From Anaerosalibacter sp. Marseille-P3206 (GTDB lineage Bacteria > Bacillota > Clostridia > Tissierellales > Sporanaerobacteraceae), in NCBI RefSeq assembly GCF_900155565.1, contig NZ_FUHM01000002.1, positions 1,736,001 through 1,800,000 of the forward strand: a DNA stretch of 64,000 nt. Direction: 5' to 3'. The notes beneath the pieces were generated by a model. The model made no database searches. It worked only from the letters and a program-made list of their open reading frames with translations, and had not been told where the DNA came from. This document shows positions 46,465-55,196 of this stretch, piece after piece. The number at the start of each line of letters is the position of its first letter. Position 1 is the first letter of the stretch. The translations under genes and the position numbers were made by a program.

Positions 46465-47631
46465 ATGAAAAAGAGAATTATATCACTGTTAATGATTATG
46501 TGTATGGCTATGACATTATTAACTGGATGCGGTTCAAAACCAGCTAATGATGCTGACGGTGAAGTTAAAACAGAGGCTGGTGAAGCTAAAGAAGCTAGTG
46601 AAAGTATTACCGTAACAGATATGCTTGGTAGGGAAGTAACAATAGAAAATGGAGTAGCAGAAAAGGTTATTGCAAATAATTCTGGAGCATTGAGATTATA
46701 TTGCTATGTTGGAAGCATAGATAAATTAGTTGGGGTACCAGAAAGAGAAAAAAAGGATTCTAGAAGAAGACCATATGCATTGGCAAATCCAGGAATAGTT
46801 GAGATCCCTAGTTTTGGTCAAGGTAGTGGCAGTAATGGTGATGATTTTGAAAAGATATTAGAACTTAATCCAGATGTAATTTTTGCTATTGATGATGATA
46901 AGGCTAATCTTGATAAGATGCAAGAAAAGCTTGGGATTCCTGTAGTTGCTTTAAGTTATGGGACAGGAGTTATATTTGATGAAGATGTATATGATTCTTT
47001 AAAGCTTATTGGAGAAATTATAGGTGAGGAAGAAAGAGCAAACGAAGTAGTTGAATACATGGAAGAGTGTAAAAAAGATTTAAATGATAGAACAAAAGAT
47101 ATACCAGATGACCAAAAATTAACTGCTTATGCAGGTGGCTTAGCATGGAGTGGTTCTCATGGAATTGAAAGTACTAGAGAAAATTATCCTTTGTTTGATG
47201 CAGTAAATGCTAAGAATGTAGTTCAAGGGATAGGTCAAGATGGTGCTATTATGATAGATAAGGAAAAGTTACTTGAATGGAATCCAGATAGAATATTTAT
47301 TGATTTAGCAAGTTTTTCTCTTGTCCAAGAAGACTATATGAAAAACCCAGAATACTATAAATCATTAGATGCTTTTAAAAATGGTGAAGTATATTCTCAA
47401 TTACCTTATGTTTGGTGTTGGGTTAATGTTGATACAGCTATGGCTGATGCTTATTATATAGGAAAAGTTTTATATCCAGAACAATTTAAGGATGTTGATC
47501 CTGCGGAAAAAGCAGACGAAATTTATGAGTTCCTTGTTGGAAAAGGAGTTTACTCAGAAATGGTAGAAGAAGATGGTGGATTCCAAAAGATAACACTAGA
47601 AGATTTAGAAAATATAGAAGTAGAAAAGTAA
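46465..47631 (+). CDS. FepB/BtuF-family substrate-binding lipoprotein
   Basis: The protein has 388 residues with lipobox Cys at 22 (LLTGCG) and a Peripla_BP_2 domain beginning ITVTDMLGREVTIENGVAEKVIA. Two lobes joined by a long helix are typical of class III binding proteins. Long Lys/Glu-rich linker after the lipobox. Completes the importer operon. Confidence 0.9.
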   Translation: MKKRIISLLMIMCMAMTLLTGCGSKPANDADGEVKTEAGEAKEASESITVTDMLGREVTIENGVAEKVIANNSGALRLYCYVGSIDKLVGVPEREKKDSRRRPYALANPGIVEIPSFGQGSGSNGDDFEKILELNPDVIFAIDDDKANLDKMQEKLGIPVVALSYGTGVIFDEDVYDSLKLIGEIIGEEERANEVVEYMEECKKDLNDRTKDIPDDQKLTAYAGGLAWSGSHGIESTRENYPLFDAVNAKNVVQGIGQDGAIMIDKEKLLEWNPDRIFIDLASFSLVQEDYMKNPEYYKSLDAFKNGEVYSQLPYVWCWVNVDTAMADAYYIGKVLYPEQFKDVDPAEKADEIYEFLVGKGVYSEMVEEDGGFQKITLEDLENIEVEK

Positions 47632-47684
47632 ATATTGGTGGGAGATGTTAAGTTATTAGTTGGTGGTGTATATTTGGTAATATA

Positions 47685-47724
47685 AGGTGACAGAATGGTT
47701 ATTCTGTCACCTATTCTTTTTTTA
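47685..47724 (+). terminator. Intrinsic terminator
   Basis: AGGTGACAGAAT pairs with ATTCTGTCACCT around GGTT, then ATTCTTTTTTT. It ends the importer operon. Confidence 0.92.
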
Positions 47725-47764
47725 TGGATGAGTTGATATAATATATAGAAAAGGGGGACTGAAC

Positions 47765-48808
47765 ATGATACTAATATTAAACTGCTTATTAGAAGAAAAG
47801 AGTGTCAATGATTTTAATAAAGCTATGAAAAAACATCTTGGAAACTTACCTATTAACTATGAAATCATCAGAGTAAGAGAAGCAGGTAAAATAGCCAACT
47901 TGAATGTATATTCTCATCTAATAATATCTGGCTCTGGAGCTTCACCTGCAGAAGATAATCCTTGGAATTCTGACCTTGAAAAGATAATAAAACATTTTGT
48001 AAACAATAAAAAGCCAATACTTGGAATATGCTATGGACATCAATTTCTTGTTAGAGTATTAGCTGGAGTAGATCATGTAAGAAAAGCTGAAAAGGGAGAA
48101 ATAGGTTTTGCAAGTATTGATATTGATGACAATGAGATATTTAATGGAATAGTAGATCCTGTATTTAGTGTAGCTCATTATGAAGAAGTATTTGATTTAA
48201 ATGAAGATTTTAAGATAATAGCTAGAAATAAAAATTGTGCAGTTCATGCATTTCAATATAAAAACTTGCCAATTTGGGGCACTCAATTTCATCCAGAATA
48301 TGGTCCAGAAGATACAAGGGCTAATATCAACGAGTATAGAGAAAAGGACCCTGATTTTGAAAAATACTATATCTATGATTTAGAAGATGAGAAAAAAACA
48401 ATTCAAAACAAATTGATATTTGATAACTTTATAAGTTCTAATAAGATATGTTTAAGACCTCATCATCTAATGTGCATACAATCTTATATAGGTAAGGGAT
48501 ATAGTGAAGAATTTGTAAAAAATATGGATATTGTTGTTGGAAGTTTAAGAGAAAACAAAGATCAAATTATTAGATTAGTTGAAGGAAATGATCATGTTTG
48601 TAGCCATTGCCCTCATAATATAGACGGAAGAAAGTGTGAATCAGATGAAAAGGTAGTCACAATGGATAGAAAGGTACTTAAGTATTTAGAAATTACTCCA
48701 GGAGAGTATAGTTATAGTCAATTATTCAATAGGCTAAAAGAAAAATTGACTGACGAAGCCTTCAGAGATATCTGTGGAGACTGTGAATGGTATGAACTTT
48801 GCCATTAA
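47765..48808 (+). CDS. Class I glutamine amidotransferase fused to DUF1284
   Basis: The protein has 347 residues. The N-terminal about 200 residues are a GATase-1 domain: nucleophile Cys in GICYGHQF (near 96) and the His-Glu of FHPEYGPED (near 177). The C-terminal about 125 residues are DUF1284 (ICLRPHHLMCIQSYIGKGYSEEFVKNMD) with cysteine motifs CSHCPHNIDGRKC and CGDCEWYELC that could bind iron-sulfur or zinc. The two domains are normally separate proteins. The GATase has no synthetase partner here, so its substrate is unknown. Confidence 0.85.
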   Translation: MILILNCLLEEKSVNDFNKAMKKHLGNLPINYEIIRVREAGKIANLNVYSHLIISGSGASPAEDNPWNSDLEKIIKHFVNNKKPILGICYGHQFLVRVLAGVDHVRKAEKGEIGFASIDIDDNEIFNGIVDPVFSVAHYEEVFDLNEDFKIIARNKNCAVHAFQYKNLPIWGTQFHPEYGPEDTRANINEYREKDPDFEKYYIYDLEDEKKTIQNKLIFDNFISSNKICLRPHHLMCIQSYIGKGYSEEFVKNMDIVVGSLRENKDQIIRLVEGNDHVCSHCPHNIDGRKCESDEKVVTMDRKVLKYLEITPGEYSYSQLFNRLKEKLTDEAFRDICGDCEWYELCH

Positions 48809-48839
48809 CTTATTGCCATATAATAAGGAGAGGAATTCT

Positions 48840-49061
48840 ATGAAAATCAAAAAAATGATAGCACCTATAATAATTACTTGCTTATTGTTATTATATTTTT
48901 TCTTGTATATTTTAGGGATTATTAATATTCCTAGTCAGTTATGGGTAAAAATAATTATGCTAATAATTCCATTAGGGCTAATGGGAGTCAGCATATTTGT
49001 TTTAGTTGAAAGAATAAAAGAGATAAGGAGTGGTGAAGAAGATGATCTTAGTAAATACTGA
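48840..49061 (+). CDS. Small membrane protein (two helices)
   Basis: The protein has 73 residues from the ATG at 48840, behind AAGGAGAGG. Helices at about 6-26 and 36-56 precede a charged tail (ERIKEIRSGEEDDLSKY). No family recognised. It overlaps the next gene by 20 bp, implying coupled translation with the YbjQ protein. Confidence 0.65.
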   Translation: MKIKKMIAPIIITCLLLLYFFLYILGIINIPSQLWVKIIMLIIPLGLMGVSIFVLVERIKEIRSGEEDDLSKY

Positions 49062-49353
49062 TTATTATAATGACAAAGAACTAGAAATGCTTGGACTTGT
49101 TAAGGGTAGTACAATTCAAAGTAAAAATATTGGAAGAGACATAACCCAAGGGTTTAAGACTATTGTAGGAGGAGAGCTTAAGGCATATAATGAAATGATG
49201 AATGATGCAAGAGCACTTGCTACAAAGAGAATGGTTGAAGAAGCTGAGGAACTAGGAGCAGATGCAATAATAAACATTCGCTATGCATCCTCTGCAATAA
49301 TGCAAGGAGCAGCAGAAGTTATAGCCTATGGAACAGCAGTAAAATTTAAATAA
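49042..49353 (+). CDS. YbjQ/UPF0145 family protein
   Basis: The protein has 103 residues from the ATG at 49042. GLVKGSTIQSKNIGRDITQGFKTIVGGEL and GADAIINIRY are diagnostic for the YbjQ (PF01906) family of pentameric proteins of unknown function, sometimes annotated as heavy-metal binding. Coupled to the preceding small membrane protein. Confidence 0.9.
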   Translation: MILVNTDYYNDKELEMLGLVKGSTIQSKNIGRDITQGFKTIVGGELKAYNEMMNDARALATKRMVEEAEELGADAIINIRYASSAIMQGAAEVIAYGTAVKFK

Positions 49354-49358
49354 TTAAT

Positions 49359-49383
49359 CAAAACCCACTATGGTGGGTTTTTT
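49359..49383 (+). terminator. Intrinsic terminator
   Basis: AAAACCCACTATGGTGGGTTTTTT: a 7-bp stem with a T run directly after the YbjQ gene. Confidence 0.9.
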
Positions 49384-49400
49384 GGTAATTATCATTATAT

Positions 49401-49464
49401 TGTCAACTTAAATATTGTCCTCTGGCACAAACTTAGTGCTAGAGGACAATATTTATTATTGACA
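49401..49464. repeat. Long palindrome related to the dispersed repeat
   Basis: Arms 49410-49428 and 49436-49454 (AAATATTGTCCTCTGGCAC versus GTGCTAGAGGACAATATTT) pair over 19 bp with one G-U around a 7-base AAACTTA loop. TGTCAA / TTGACA extend the symmetry outwards. Each arm resembles one half of the dispersed repeat in opposite orientation. The outer right arm is the -35 box of the following promoter, so it could also be an operator. Confidence 0.7.
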
Positions 49465-49487
49465 AAAAAGTCAAACAGGCATATACT
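49459..49487 (+). promoter_or_regulatory. SigA-type promoter of the GntR-ABC operon
   Basis: TTGACA (49459-49464), 17 bp, TATACT (49482-49487). The sequence AACTAACTATATAACTATAT downstream may be the GntR (YtrA-type) operator. Confidence 0.8.
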
Positions 49488-49541
49488 TAATTACATAAGT
49501 AACTAACTATATAACTATATATCAAATATGGGGGTGGTAAA

Positions 49542-49910
49542 TTGCTTGATTTAAATTCAGACAAATCTATTTATATACAAATTGCAGAATCGATAGAAAA
49601 TGAGATACTTTTGGGAAATTTAAAGGAAGAGGATCAAGCACCGTCAACAAATGAATTTGCTAAAGTTTATCAAATAAATCCAGCTACAGCAAGAAAAGGG
49701 CTCAATCTTTTAGTTGATGAGGAAGTACTTTACAAGAAAAGAGGACTTGGGATGTTTGTAGCAAAGGGAGCAAAAGCAAAGATCTTAAAGAAAAGGCAAA
49801 ATGTTTTTTTCAAAGAGATTCTTCCAGAGATTATTTTAGAAACTCAAAGACTTGAGATATCAATAGATGAATTAATCAAATATTTAATAGATTATGAGGG
49901 AGGGGAATAA
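49542..49910 (+). CDS. GntR-family repressor, YtrA subfamily
   Basis: The protein has 122 residues with a TTG start behind GGGGGTGG. A winged helix-turn-helix (SIYIQIAESIENEILLGNLKEEDQAPSTNEFAK-type, about 7-75) has only a short C-terminal helix pair, the YtrA layout. These repress the ABC operon they head. The next gene starts 2 bp after the stop. Confidence 0.9.
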   Translation: MLDLNSDKSIYIQIAESIENEILLGNLKEEDQAPSTNEFAKVYQINPATARKGLNLLVDEEVLYKKRGLGMFVAKGAKAKILKKRQNVFFKEILPEIILETQRLEISIDELIKYLIDYEGGE

Positions 49911-49911
49911 T

Positions 49912-50793
49912 TTGCTTGAAATCAAAAATCTAAATAAAGCCTATGGTAAAACCCAAGTGCTAAAAGATGTGAATATTACCATTGAAGATAATAAAATCTA
50001 TGGATTACTAGGTAGAAATGGAGTTGGGAAAACTACACTATTAAACATAATATCTAGTCAAATACTAAGACATAGTGGAGAAGTATTATTAGACAATGAG
50101 GATGTATTTGAGAACGCTAAGGCTATGGAACAAATCTGTTTTGTAAAAGATAGGGGGATAGCTTTTGAGGAAAATAAGATAAAAGAATTATTTAAAATGG
50201 CTAAATTTATATACAAGGATTGGGATGATGAATATAAGAATTACTTGGTTAAGGAATTTAATTTAAATACTAATAAGAAATATGAAAAACTTTCTAGGGG
50301 ATATCAAACAATAGTAGGTTTAATAATAGGTTTAGCCTCAAGGTCAAGAATTACAATATTTGATGAACCTTCTCTTGGTCTGGACGCAGCATTCAGATAC
50401 AAATTCTATAATTTACTTCTTGAAGACTATGAAAAGAATCCTAGAACTATAATCATATCTACCCATTTAATTGATGAGGTAAATAATTTGTTTGAAGAGA
50501 TTATAATATTGTCAGAAGGAAAAGTAATGCTTAAAGAGGAAACAGATTTTCTAATGGAAAGTGCTTATTTTCTAAGTGGAAAAGAAGAAAATCTTTTAGA
50601 AATTATAAATACCAAAAAAATTATTAGCAGAGAAGAGTTTGGAACAACAGTAATATTAGGGATTTTTGATAATTTAAGTGAAGATGAGATACAAGATTTA
50701 AAAAATAAGGGAATAGAAATAAGCCAAATACCACTGCAAAAGCTGTTTGTCTATTTAACAGAACAAAATGTTTTAAAGGAGGAAAACATATAA
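49912..50793 (+). CDS. ABC ATPase, YtrB-like
   Basis: The protein has 293 residues from the TTG at 49912, with GGGAGGGG 7 bp upstream; an in-frame ATG at 49894 lies inside gntR and is less likely. Walker A GRNGVGKTT and Walker B ITIFDEPSLGLD are intact. The signature is KLSRGYQTI, a shortened variant of LSGGQ seen in this subfamily. Partner of the permease that follows with a 1-base overlap. Confidence 0.88.
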   Translation: MLEIKNLNKAYGKTQVLKDVNITIEDNKIYGLLGRNGVGKTTLLNIISSQILRHSGEVLLDNEDVFENAKAMEQICFVKDRGIAFEENKIKELFKMAKFIYKDWDDEYKNYLVKEFNLNTNKKYEKLSRGYQTIVGLIIGLASRSRITIFDEPSLGLDAAFRYKFYNLLLEDYEKNPRTIIISTHLIDEVNNLFEEIIILSEGKVMLKEETDFLMESAYFLSGKEENLLEIINTKKIISREEFGTTVILGIFDNLSEDEIQDLKNKGIEISQIPLQKLFVYLTEQNVLKEENI

Positions 50794-51545
50794 TGGATTC
50801 AACTAAAAGAATGATAAAATTTCAAAATTATGGAGATAGAAAATCTTTGGAAGTATTTTGGCTTATTATGATAGCAATAAATATATTTAGCTATATTTTG
50901 AATTATTATATTGGTACGAATTCTAAGGCGTTTTATTTTTCAATAGGCAATAGTAGTACAATGTCAGTTGCTGGTCTTAATGTATCAGTAGCATTTATAT
51001 ATCTATTGGTAGTAGGAATATGTATGTACTATAAATATTTTCCTATAGCAATTGGATTTAGTGTTACACGAAAATCTTTTTATAAATCGGTTATTGTAAG
51101 TAATATTACTACCTGCTTAACCATGGCAATTATAAGTGGTTTATTACTCAAAGTTGATAGATTTATTATAGCCGCAATTGGAAGAGAGGCATTAGTTGAT
51201 TTTGCATTTTTTAACATTGTAGATGATAATATCATATACATTATATTTTCTCTATTTATTCAATTTTTAATTACAATATCTATATCTAATTTCTTTGGAG
51301 TACTTTTATATAGATTAGGGGCAGTTAAATTTTGGGGTGGAGTTTTGCTTTTATTTATTGTTATCCAATCTAATCATTTTAAAATAGTAAAAAACATCTT
51401 AGATAGTTTAGGAAAGATATTTACTACTAGAATTACACCTATTAATTTAATATACTTACTTATAATAGGTTTGATACTTTATTCTCTAGGCTATTTTATT
51501 ATTATGAGAACCGATGTAAAAGTTGGGGCAGGGGAAAAAAGTTGA
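50793..51545 (+). CDS. ABC permease of the GntR operon
   Basis: The protein has 250 residues and about six hydrophobic segments. No strong motif; assigned by position in a YtrA-type GntR-ATPase-permease operon, usually linked to cell-wall-active antibiotics. Ends just before dispersed repeat R11. Confidence 0.75.
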   Translation: MDSTKRMIKFQNYGDRKSLEVFWLIMIAINIFSYILNYYIGTNSKAFYFSIGNSSTMSVAGLNVSVAFIYLLVVGICMYYKYFPIAIGFSVTRKSFYKSVIVSNITTCLTMAIISGLLLKVDRFIIAAIGREALVDFAFFNIVDDNIIYIIFSLFIQFLITISISNFFGVLLYRLGAVKFWGGVLLLFIVIQSNHFKIVKNILDSLGKIFTTRITPINLIYLLIIGLILYSLGYFIIMRTDVKVGAGEKS

Positions 51546-51553
51546 AAAGATGT

Positions 51554-51588
51554 CTAGTAAGTTAGTGCCGGTGGCTAATATTTAATTT
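51554..51588 (-). repeat. Dispersed repeat copy R11 (first strong minus-oriented copy)
   Basis: Reverse orientation, TTAGTGCCGGTGGC core. It supplies the last codons and stop (N-I-S-H-R-H-stop) of the minus-strand flippase gene, the same reading as at phoR. Confidence 0.9.
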
Positions 51589-53076
51589 GGACAAAACATA
51601 TAAAACAAACAAATACACCCCACATCCTAATAATAAACTCAATGTAAAAATAATTTTATAGCTAATATTAAAACCAATCTCCAAAAAAATCCTCATAAAA
51701 AATATCATAAAGGTTGCTGAAACTAAAGGTTTTAGGATTATATCCATATAATCTACTTTTAATTTCAGCATATTTTTTAATACAAAAAAGTTTAATATGC
51801 AAATAATTATACTGGACAAATAAAATCCAATAAAAAAGCTGTTTATTCCAAACCTTGGGTTACTTACCAATAAACATGCTGAAATTTGAATGATTGTTCC
51901 TATTAATCTATTTATAGATGAATATACTTGTTTATTTAGACCGTTGAGTATATCACAAAGAATATTTTGCAAAGACAAAAATACTGTATTGTAACTCATA
52001 ATATAAATAAACTTACCTAATTCCAAATCATCATATAAAAATCTTGCCAAAGAATTGGGGAAAAACACATACAAGCTAGTTAAAGGAATAGAAAATAAAA
52101 AAGTTATTTTGATTGAAGTCAAAATTTGTTCTTTAACTGTGCGATAATTTTTAGAGGACATTTCCCCTGATAAATTGGGAACCATAATAAGCCCCATAGC
52201 GGAAGTAATCATAAAGGGCAATGAAATTAAAGGCATAGCCATTCCCATAATCCTACCAATAACCTCCATAGCATCTGAATTTGAAAATCCTATTTCAATT
52301 AATTTCTTCGGTACTAAAGTAGTGGTAGCAAATCTTGACGACATAGCTAATAAATTAGAGAACCCAATGGGTATTGCAATGGTAGAAATTTTAGCTAATA
52401 TGTGGGTTTTACTGATTTTTTGATATGTATTAAAGGTAAATTTACTTTTCATTTTTCTTTTATTAAAAATAAGATAAAGTAAATTAATGCACTCTCCTAA
52501 ACTAATGCCAATGATGGGAATCATGGCACCATAATAGGGTTCTATAGTCTGTACATAATAAATCATGCTTAATACAAGAAGTAATTTAGGCAGGTATTCT
52601 AAAATTTGTGAAATGCTTGGAACCTTTATTATATTTAATCCATAATAATAGCCCCTTAAAACAGAACCAATAGAAATTAACACAATGGCTGGTATTAGAA
52701 GATATATATGTATAAACATATTTTCATCTTTAAATATTATTAGAGCAATAGTCTTGCCAAAAATAATTAAAAATATAGTCAATATTCCTGAAATAGCACA
52801 GACTATAAAAAGAGCCATATTAAAAATTTTATTAATTCTATAGCTATTGTTTCTGGAATTTTCCATTGCTACTAGTTTAGATACTGCTGTAGGAATTCCT
52901 CCTATGGAAATCACCAAGGCAATCATCAATATTGACATAGCCATTTGAAACAATCCCATGCCTTCCGCACCAATAAATTTAGCTAATTTTATATTATAAT
53001 TAAAATCCATAATCATTATTATGAAATTTACTAAAACTATAAAAAAAGAGCTATAGATAAACTTATTTTTATTCAA
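51562..53076 (-). CDS. SpoVB/MurJ-like lipid flippase (MOP superfamily)
   Basis: The protein has 504 residues and about 14 membrane helices. The N-terminus FIGAEGMGLFQMAMSI and GGIPTAVSKLVA and the later SSRFATTTLVPKKLIE-type region match the SpoVB/polysaccharide biosynthesis branch of the MOP flippases, which move lipid-linked wall precursors during sporulation. Its tail comes from repeat R11. It is transcribed away from the Hcp-coregulated operon. Confidence 0.85.
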   Translation of the reverse strand: MNKNKFIYSSFFIVLVNFIIMIMDFNYNIKLAKFIGAEGMGLFQMAMSILMIALVISIGGIPTAVSKLVAMENSRNNSYRINKIFNMALFIVCAISGILTIFLIIFGKTIALIIFKDENMFIHIYLLIPAIVLISIGSVLRGYYYGLNIIKVPSISQILEYLPKLLLVLSMIYYVQTIEPYYGAMIPIIGISLGECINLLYLIFNKRKMKSKFTFNTYQKISKTHILAKISTIAIPIGFSNLLAMSSRFATTTLVPKKLIEIGFSNSDAMEVIGRIMGMAMPLISLPFMITSAMGLIMVPNLSGEMSSKNYRTVKEQILTSIKITFLFSIPLTSLYVFFPNSLARFLYDDLELGKFIYIMSYNTVFLSLQNILCDILNGLNKQVYSSINRLIGTIIQISACLLVSNPRFGINSFFIGFYLSSIIICILNFFVLKNMLKLKVDYMDIILKPLVSATFMIFFMRIFLEIGFNISYKIIFTLSLLLGCGVYLFVLYVLSKLNISHRH

Positions 53077-53138
53077 AAAACCACCTCAGAGTTACAAAAT
53101 ATATTTATCTATATGCATAGAATTAATGAATTATATTT

Positions 53139-53181
53139 CAAAAGTTAGTAAGTTAGTGCCGGGGGCAAATATTTAATTTGG
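53139..53181 (-). repeat. Dispersed repeat copy R12
   Basis: Full copy in minus orientation, between the divergent flippase and binding-protein genes, 3 bp from the operator. Confidence 0.95.
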
Positions 53182-53183
53182 TC

Positions 53184-53197
53184 GTAACATTCGTTAC
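53184..53197. promoter_or_regulatory. HcpR-like operator of the binding-protein/GTPase/ATPase operon
   Basis: GTAACATTCGTTAC is a dyad of GTAAC-N4-GTTAC followed by CGAAT. The same dyad plus CGAAT precedes hcp. In both cases 22 bp separate it from a -10-like box (TAAACT at 53220 here; TAATAT at 57398 there). This is the class II activator geometry of CRP/FNR proteins. HcpR sites of this form are known from clostridia as I recall. Confidence 0.8.
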
Positions 53198-53253
53198 CGA
53201 ATTTACATAAAAAAAAGGTTAAACTAATATTAGCTTTAGAAGGAGGCGTTAAA

Positions 53254-54483
53254 ATGGGAAAATACTTTGACTATAATGATTCCATTTATGATATTACAAA
53301 TAGATATCCAGAGACATTGGATTTATTTATCACAAATGGATTTGAAAATATGAGAGACGAAAAAATGAGAGAAATCTTTGGAAAGTCTATTACCTTGGAA
53401 ATGGCATTGTCTATGAAAAAGATAAATATTGATACTTTTGTTGATAGAATGATTGAAATAATCGAGGAAAATAAAACTGTTGTAGATGATAGCTTGATTT
53501 CAACAAATAAGAATACTAACGCAGATGTGAGAATTGACGGAGTTATTCCATGTCCTGTAAGAATACCACTAATGGATGCTTTTAATACTTGGATGGAGGA
53601 AAAGTGGAATAAGCTAAATATATCTGTTGACTATGAACTAAAAGCTGCATCAAGTGGAGTAGTTTGGATAAAGAATACATTAGAAGAGGCTGATTCAGAA
53701 GATGTTCTATCAGATATATTTATATCTGCAGGATTCGATTTATTCTTTGACACTAAACTTATGGGAAAATTTAAATCACAAGGTGTATTTGAGGATATGA
53801 CTGGATTTGATAAGTTTAATTCTGATTTTGACAATGAGTATATTGACTTAAAAGACCCAGATAGACAATACTCCATTATTGGAGTTGTTCCAGCAGTTTT
53901 TCTTGTTAATACTGAAGAATTAGGCGGAAGGAAGATGCCAAGTAGTTGGGAAGATATATTGAGTCTAGAATTTGAAAATGCAGTTAGTTTGCCTATTGGG
54001 GATTTTGACTTATTTAATTCAATTTTACTAAACATATATAAAAAGTTTGGTGAAGATGGCTTAAGAAGACTAGGGAAATCACTTCTTAGAAGTATGCACC
54101 CATCTGAAATGGTTAAATCACATATAAAAAAGGATAATAAACCTGTGGTTACGATTTTGCCATACTTTTTCACTAAGATGATCAAAAGAGGTGGCCCGAT
54201 GGTTCCAGTATGGCCAAGTGATGGAGCTATTATTAGTCCAATATTTTTATTGGCTAAGAAGTCAAAGAAAGATTTAGTTAAGCCTTTTGTAGATTTTTTT
54301 GCATCAAAAGAGGTTGGAGAGATATTAGCACACAATGGAAGATTCCCAAGCACTAATCCAATGGTAGACAATATGATTTCAGCAGAGCATAAGTATATGT
54401 GGTTAGGATGGGATTATATAGTGGAAAATAATATTGGCCAATTGATAGCAAAATGTGAGGATATATTTCATAAGTCAATATGA
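53254..54483 (+). CDS. Cytosolic periplasmic-binding-protein homologue with N-terminal DUF1858-like domain
   Basis: The protein has 409 residues, with no signal peptide or lipobox. Residues 1-75 form a small helical domain like DUF1858/ScdA-N (YDITNRYPETLDLFITNGFEN). From about 95 onward it is a class II binding-protein fold resembling the iron/molybdate SBP family (VIPCPVRIPLMDAFNTWMEEKWN, DGAIISPIFLLAKK). A binding protein without export, next to a GTPase and a soluble ABC ATPase but no permease, points to an intracellular carrier rather than an importer. Start after GAAGGAGG. Coregulated with hcp by an identical operator. Confidence 0.8.
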   Translation: MGKYFDYNDSIYDITNRYPETLDLFITNGFENMRDEKMREIFGKSITLEMALSMKKINIDTFVDRMIEIIEENKTVVDDSLISTNKNTNADVRIDGVIPCPVRIPLMDAFNTWMEEKWNKLNISVDYELKAASSGVVWIKNTLEEADSEDVLSDIFISAGFDLFFDTKLMGKFKSQGVFEDMTGFDKFNSDFDNEYIDLKDPDRQYSIIGVVPAVFLVNTEELGGRKMPSSWEDILSLEFENAVSLPIGDFDLFNSILLNIYKKFGEDGLRRLGKSLLRSMHPSEMVKSHIKKDNKPVVTILPYFFTKMIKRGGPMVPVWPSDGAIISPIFLLAKKSKKDLVKPFVDFFASKEVGEILAHNGRFPSTNPMVDNMISAEHKYMWLGWDYIVENNIGQLIAKCEDIFHKSI

Positions 54484-54494
54484 GGAGGGATAGA

Positions 54495-55196
54495 ATGAAC
54501 TTGGTTACATTTTCAGGTCCTCCATCTTCAGGGAAGACCTCGATAATATTAAAGACCATCGAAGCGTTAAAGAGTAGAAATATTTCTGTAGGGGTAGTTA
54601 AATTTGATTGCCTCTATACAGATGATGATATATTGTACGAAAAGGCCAATGTTCCTGTAAAAAAGGGACTATCTGGTTCCCTTTGCCCAGACCATTTCTT
54701 TGTAAGCAATATAGAAGAAGTGGTTCAGTGGGGAAAAAGCGTAAAGCTTGATCTGTTGATTACAGAAAGTGCAGGACTTTGCAATAGATGTTCTCCTTAT
54801 ATTAAGGGAATAGAGTCAGTTTGTGTAATAGACAATTTAAGTGGAATAAATACTCCTAAGAAAATTGGGCCAATGCTTAAATCAGCAGATATTGTAGTAA
54901 TTACAAAAGGAGACATTGTATCTCAAGCAGAAAGAGAAGTATTTTCTTCTAGAGTTAATTCTGTAAATCCAAAAGCAATAACTATGCATGTAAATGGTCT
55001 AACAGGACAAGGTGCTTATGAACTTAGCACTCTCCTTTATGATGAAAATGCAAATATAGAGACAGTTCAAGGGAGAGAATTAAAATTCCCTATGCCATCA
55101 GCATTGTGTTCATATTGTCTAGGGGAAACAAGAATTGGTGAAGACTATCAAATGGGTAATGTGAGAAAGATGAAATTAGGTGATGACGATGAATAA
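54495..55196 (+). CDS. HypB/UreG-like SIMIBI GTPase
   Basis: The protein has 233 residues from the ATG at 54495 behind GAGGAGGG; the ATG at 54480 precedes that site. P-loop GPPSSGKTS at 8-16, guanine motif TKGD at 137-140. ESAGLCNRC at 91-99 corresponds to the HypB ENVGNLVC segment that binds Ni, and has CxxC (C96, C99). A further CSYC pair at C205/C208 and single C64 could bind metal. Such GTPases insert nickel or other metals into enzymes. No hydrogenase or urease genes lie here, so the client is probably different, with Hcp the obvious candidate. Confidence 0.8.
   Translation: MNLVTFSGPPSSGKTSIILKTIEALKSRNISVGVVKFDCLYTDDDILYEKANVPVKKGLSGSLCPDHFFVSNIEEVVQWGKSVKLDLLITESAGLCNRCSPYIKGIESVCVIDNLSGINTPKKIGPMLKSADIVVITKGDIVSQAEREVFSSRVNSVNPKAITMHVNGLTGQGAYELSTLLYDENANIETVQGRELKFPMPSALCSYCLGETRIGEDYQMGNVRKMKLGDDDE

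Noticed and set aside
47645-47680. Degenerate minus-oriented copy of the dispersed repeat
   Set aside because: Only scattered matches (GTTA..AGTTA...GGTGGTG.ATATTT); alignment needs gaps and is not convincing.
53631-54371. 246-codon minus-strand ORF
   Set aside because: It is a shadow of the binding-protein gene with low-complexity, Ser/Leu-rich composition and no start signal.
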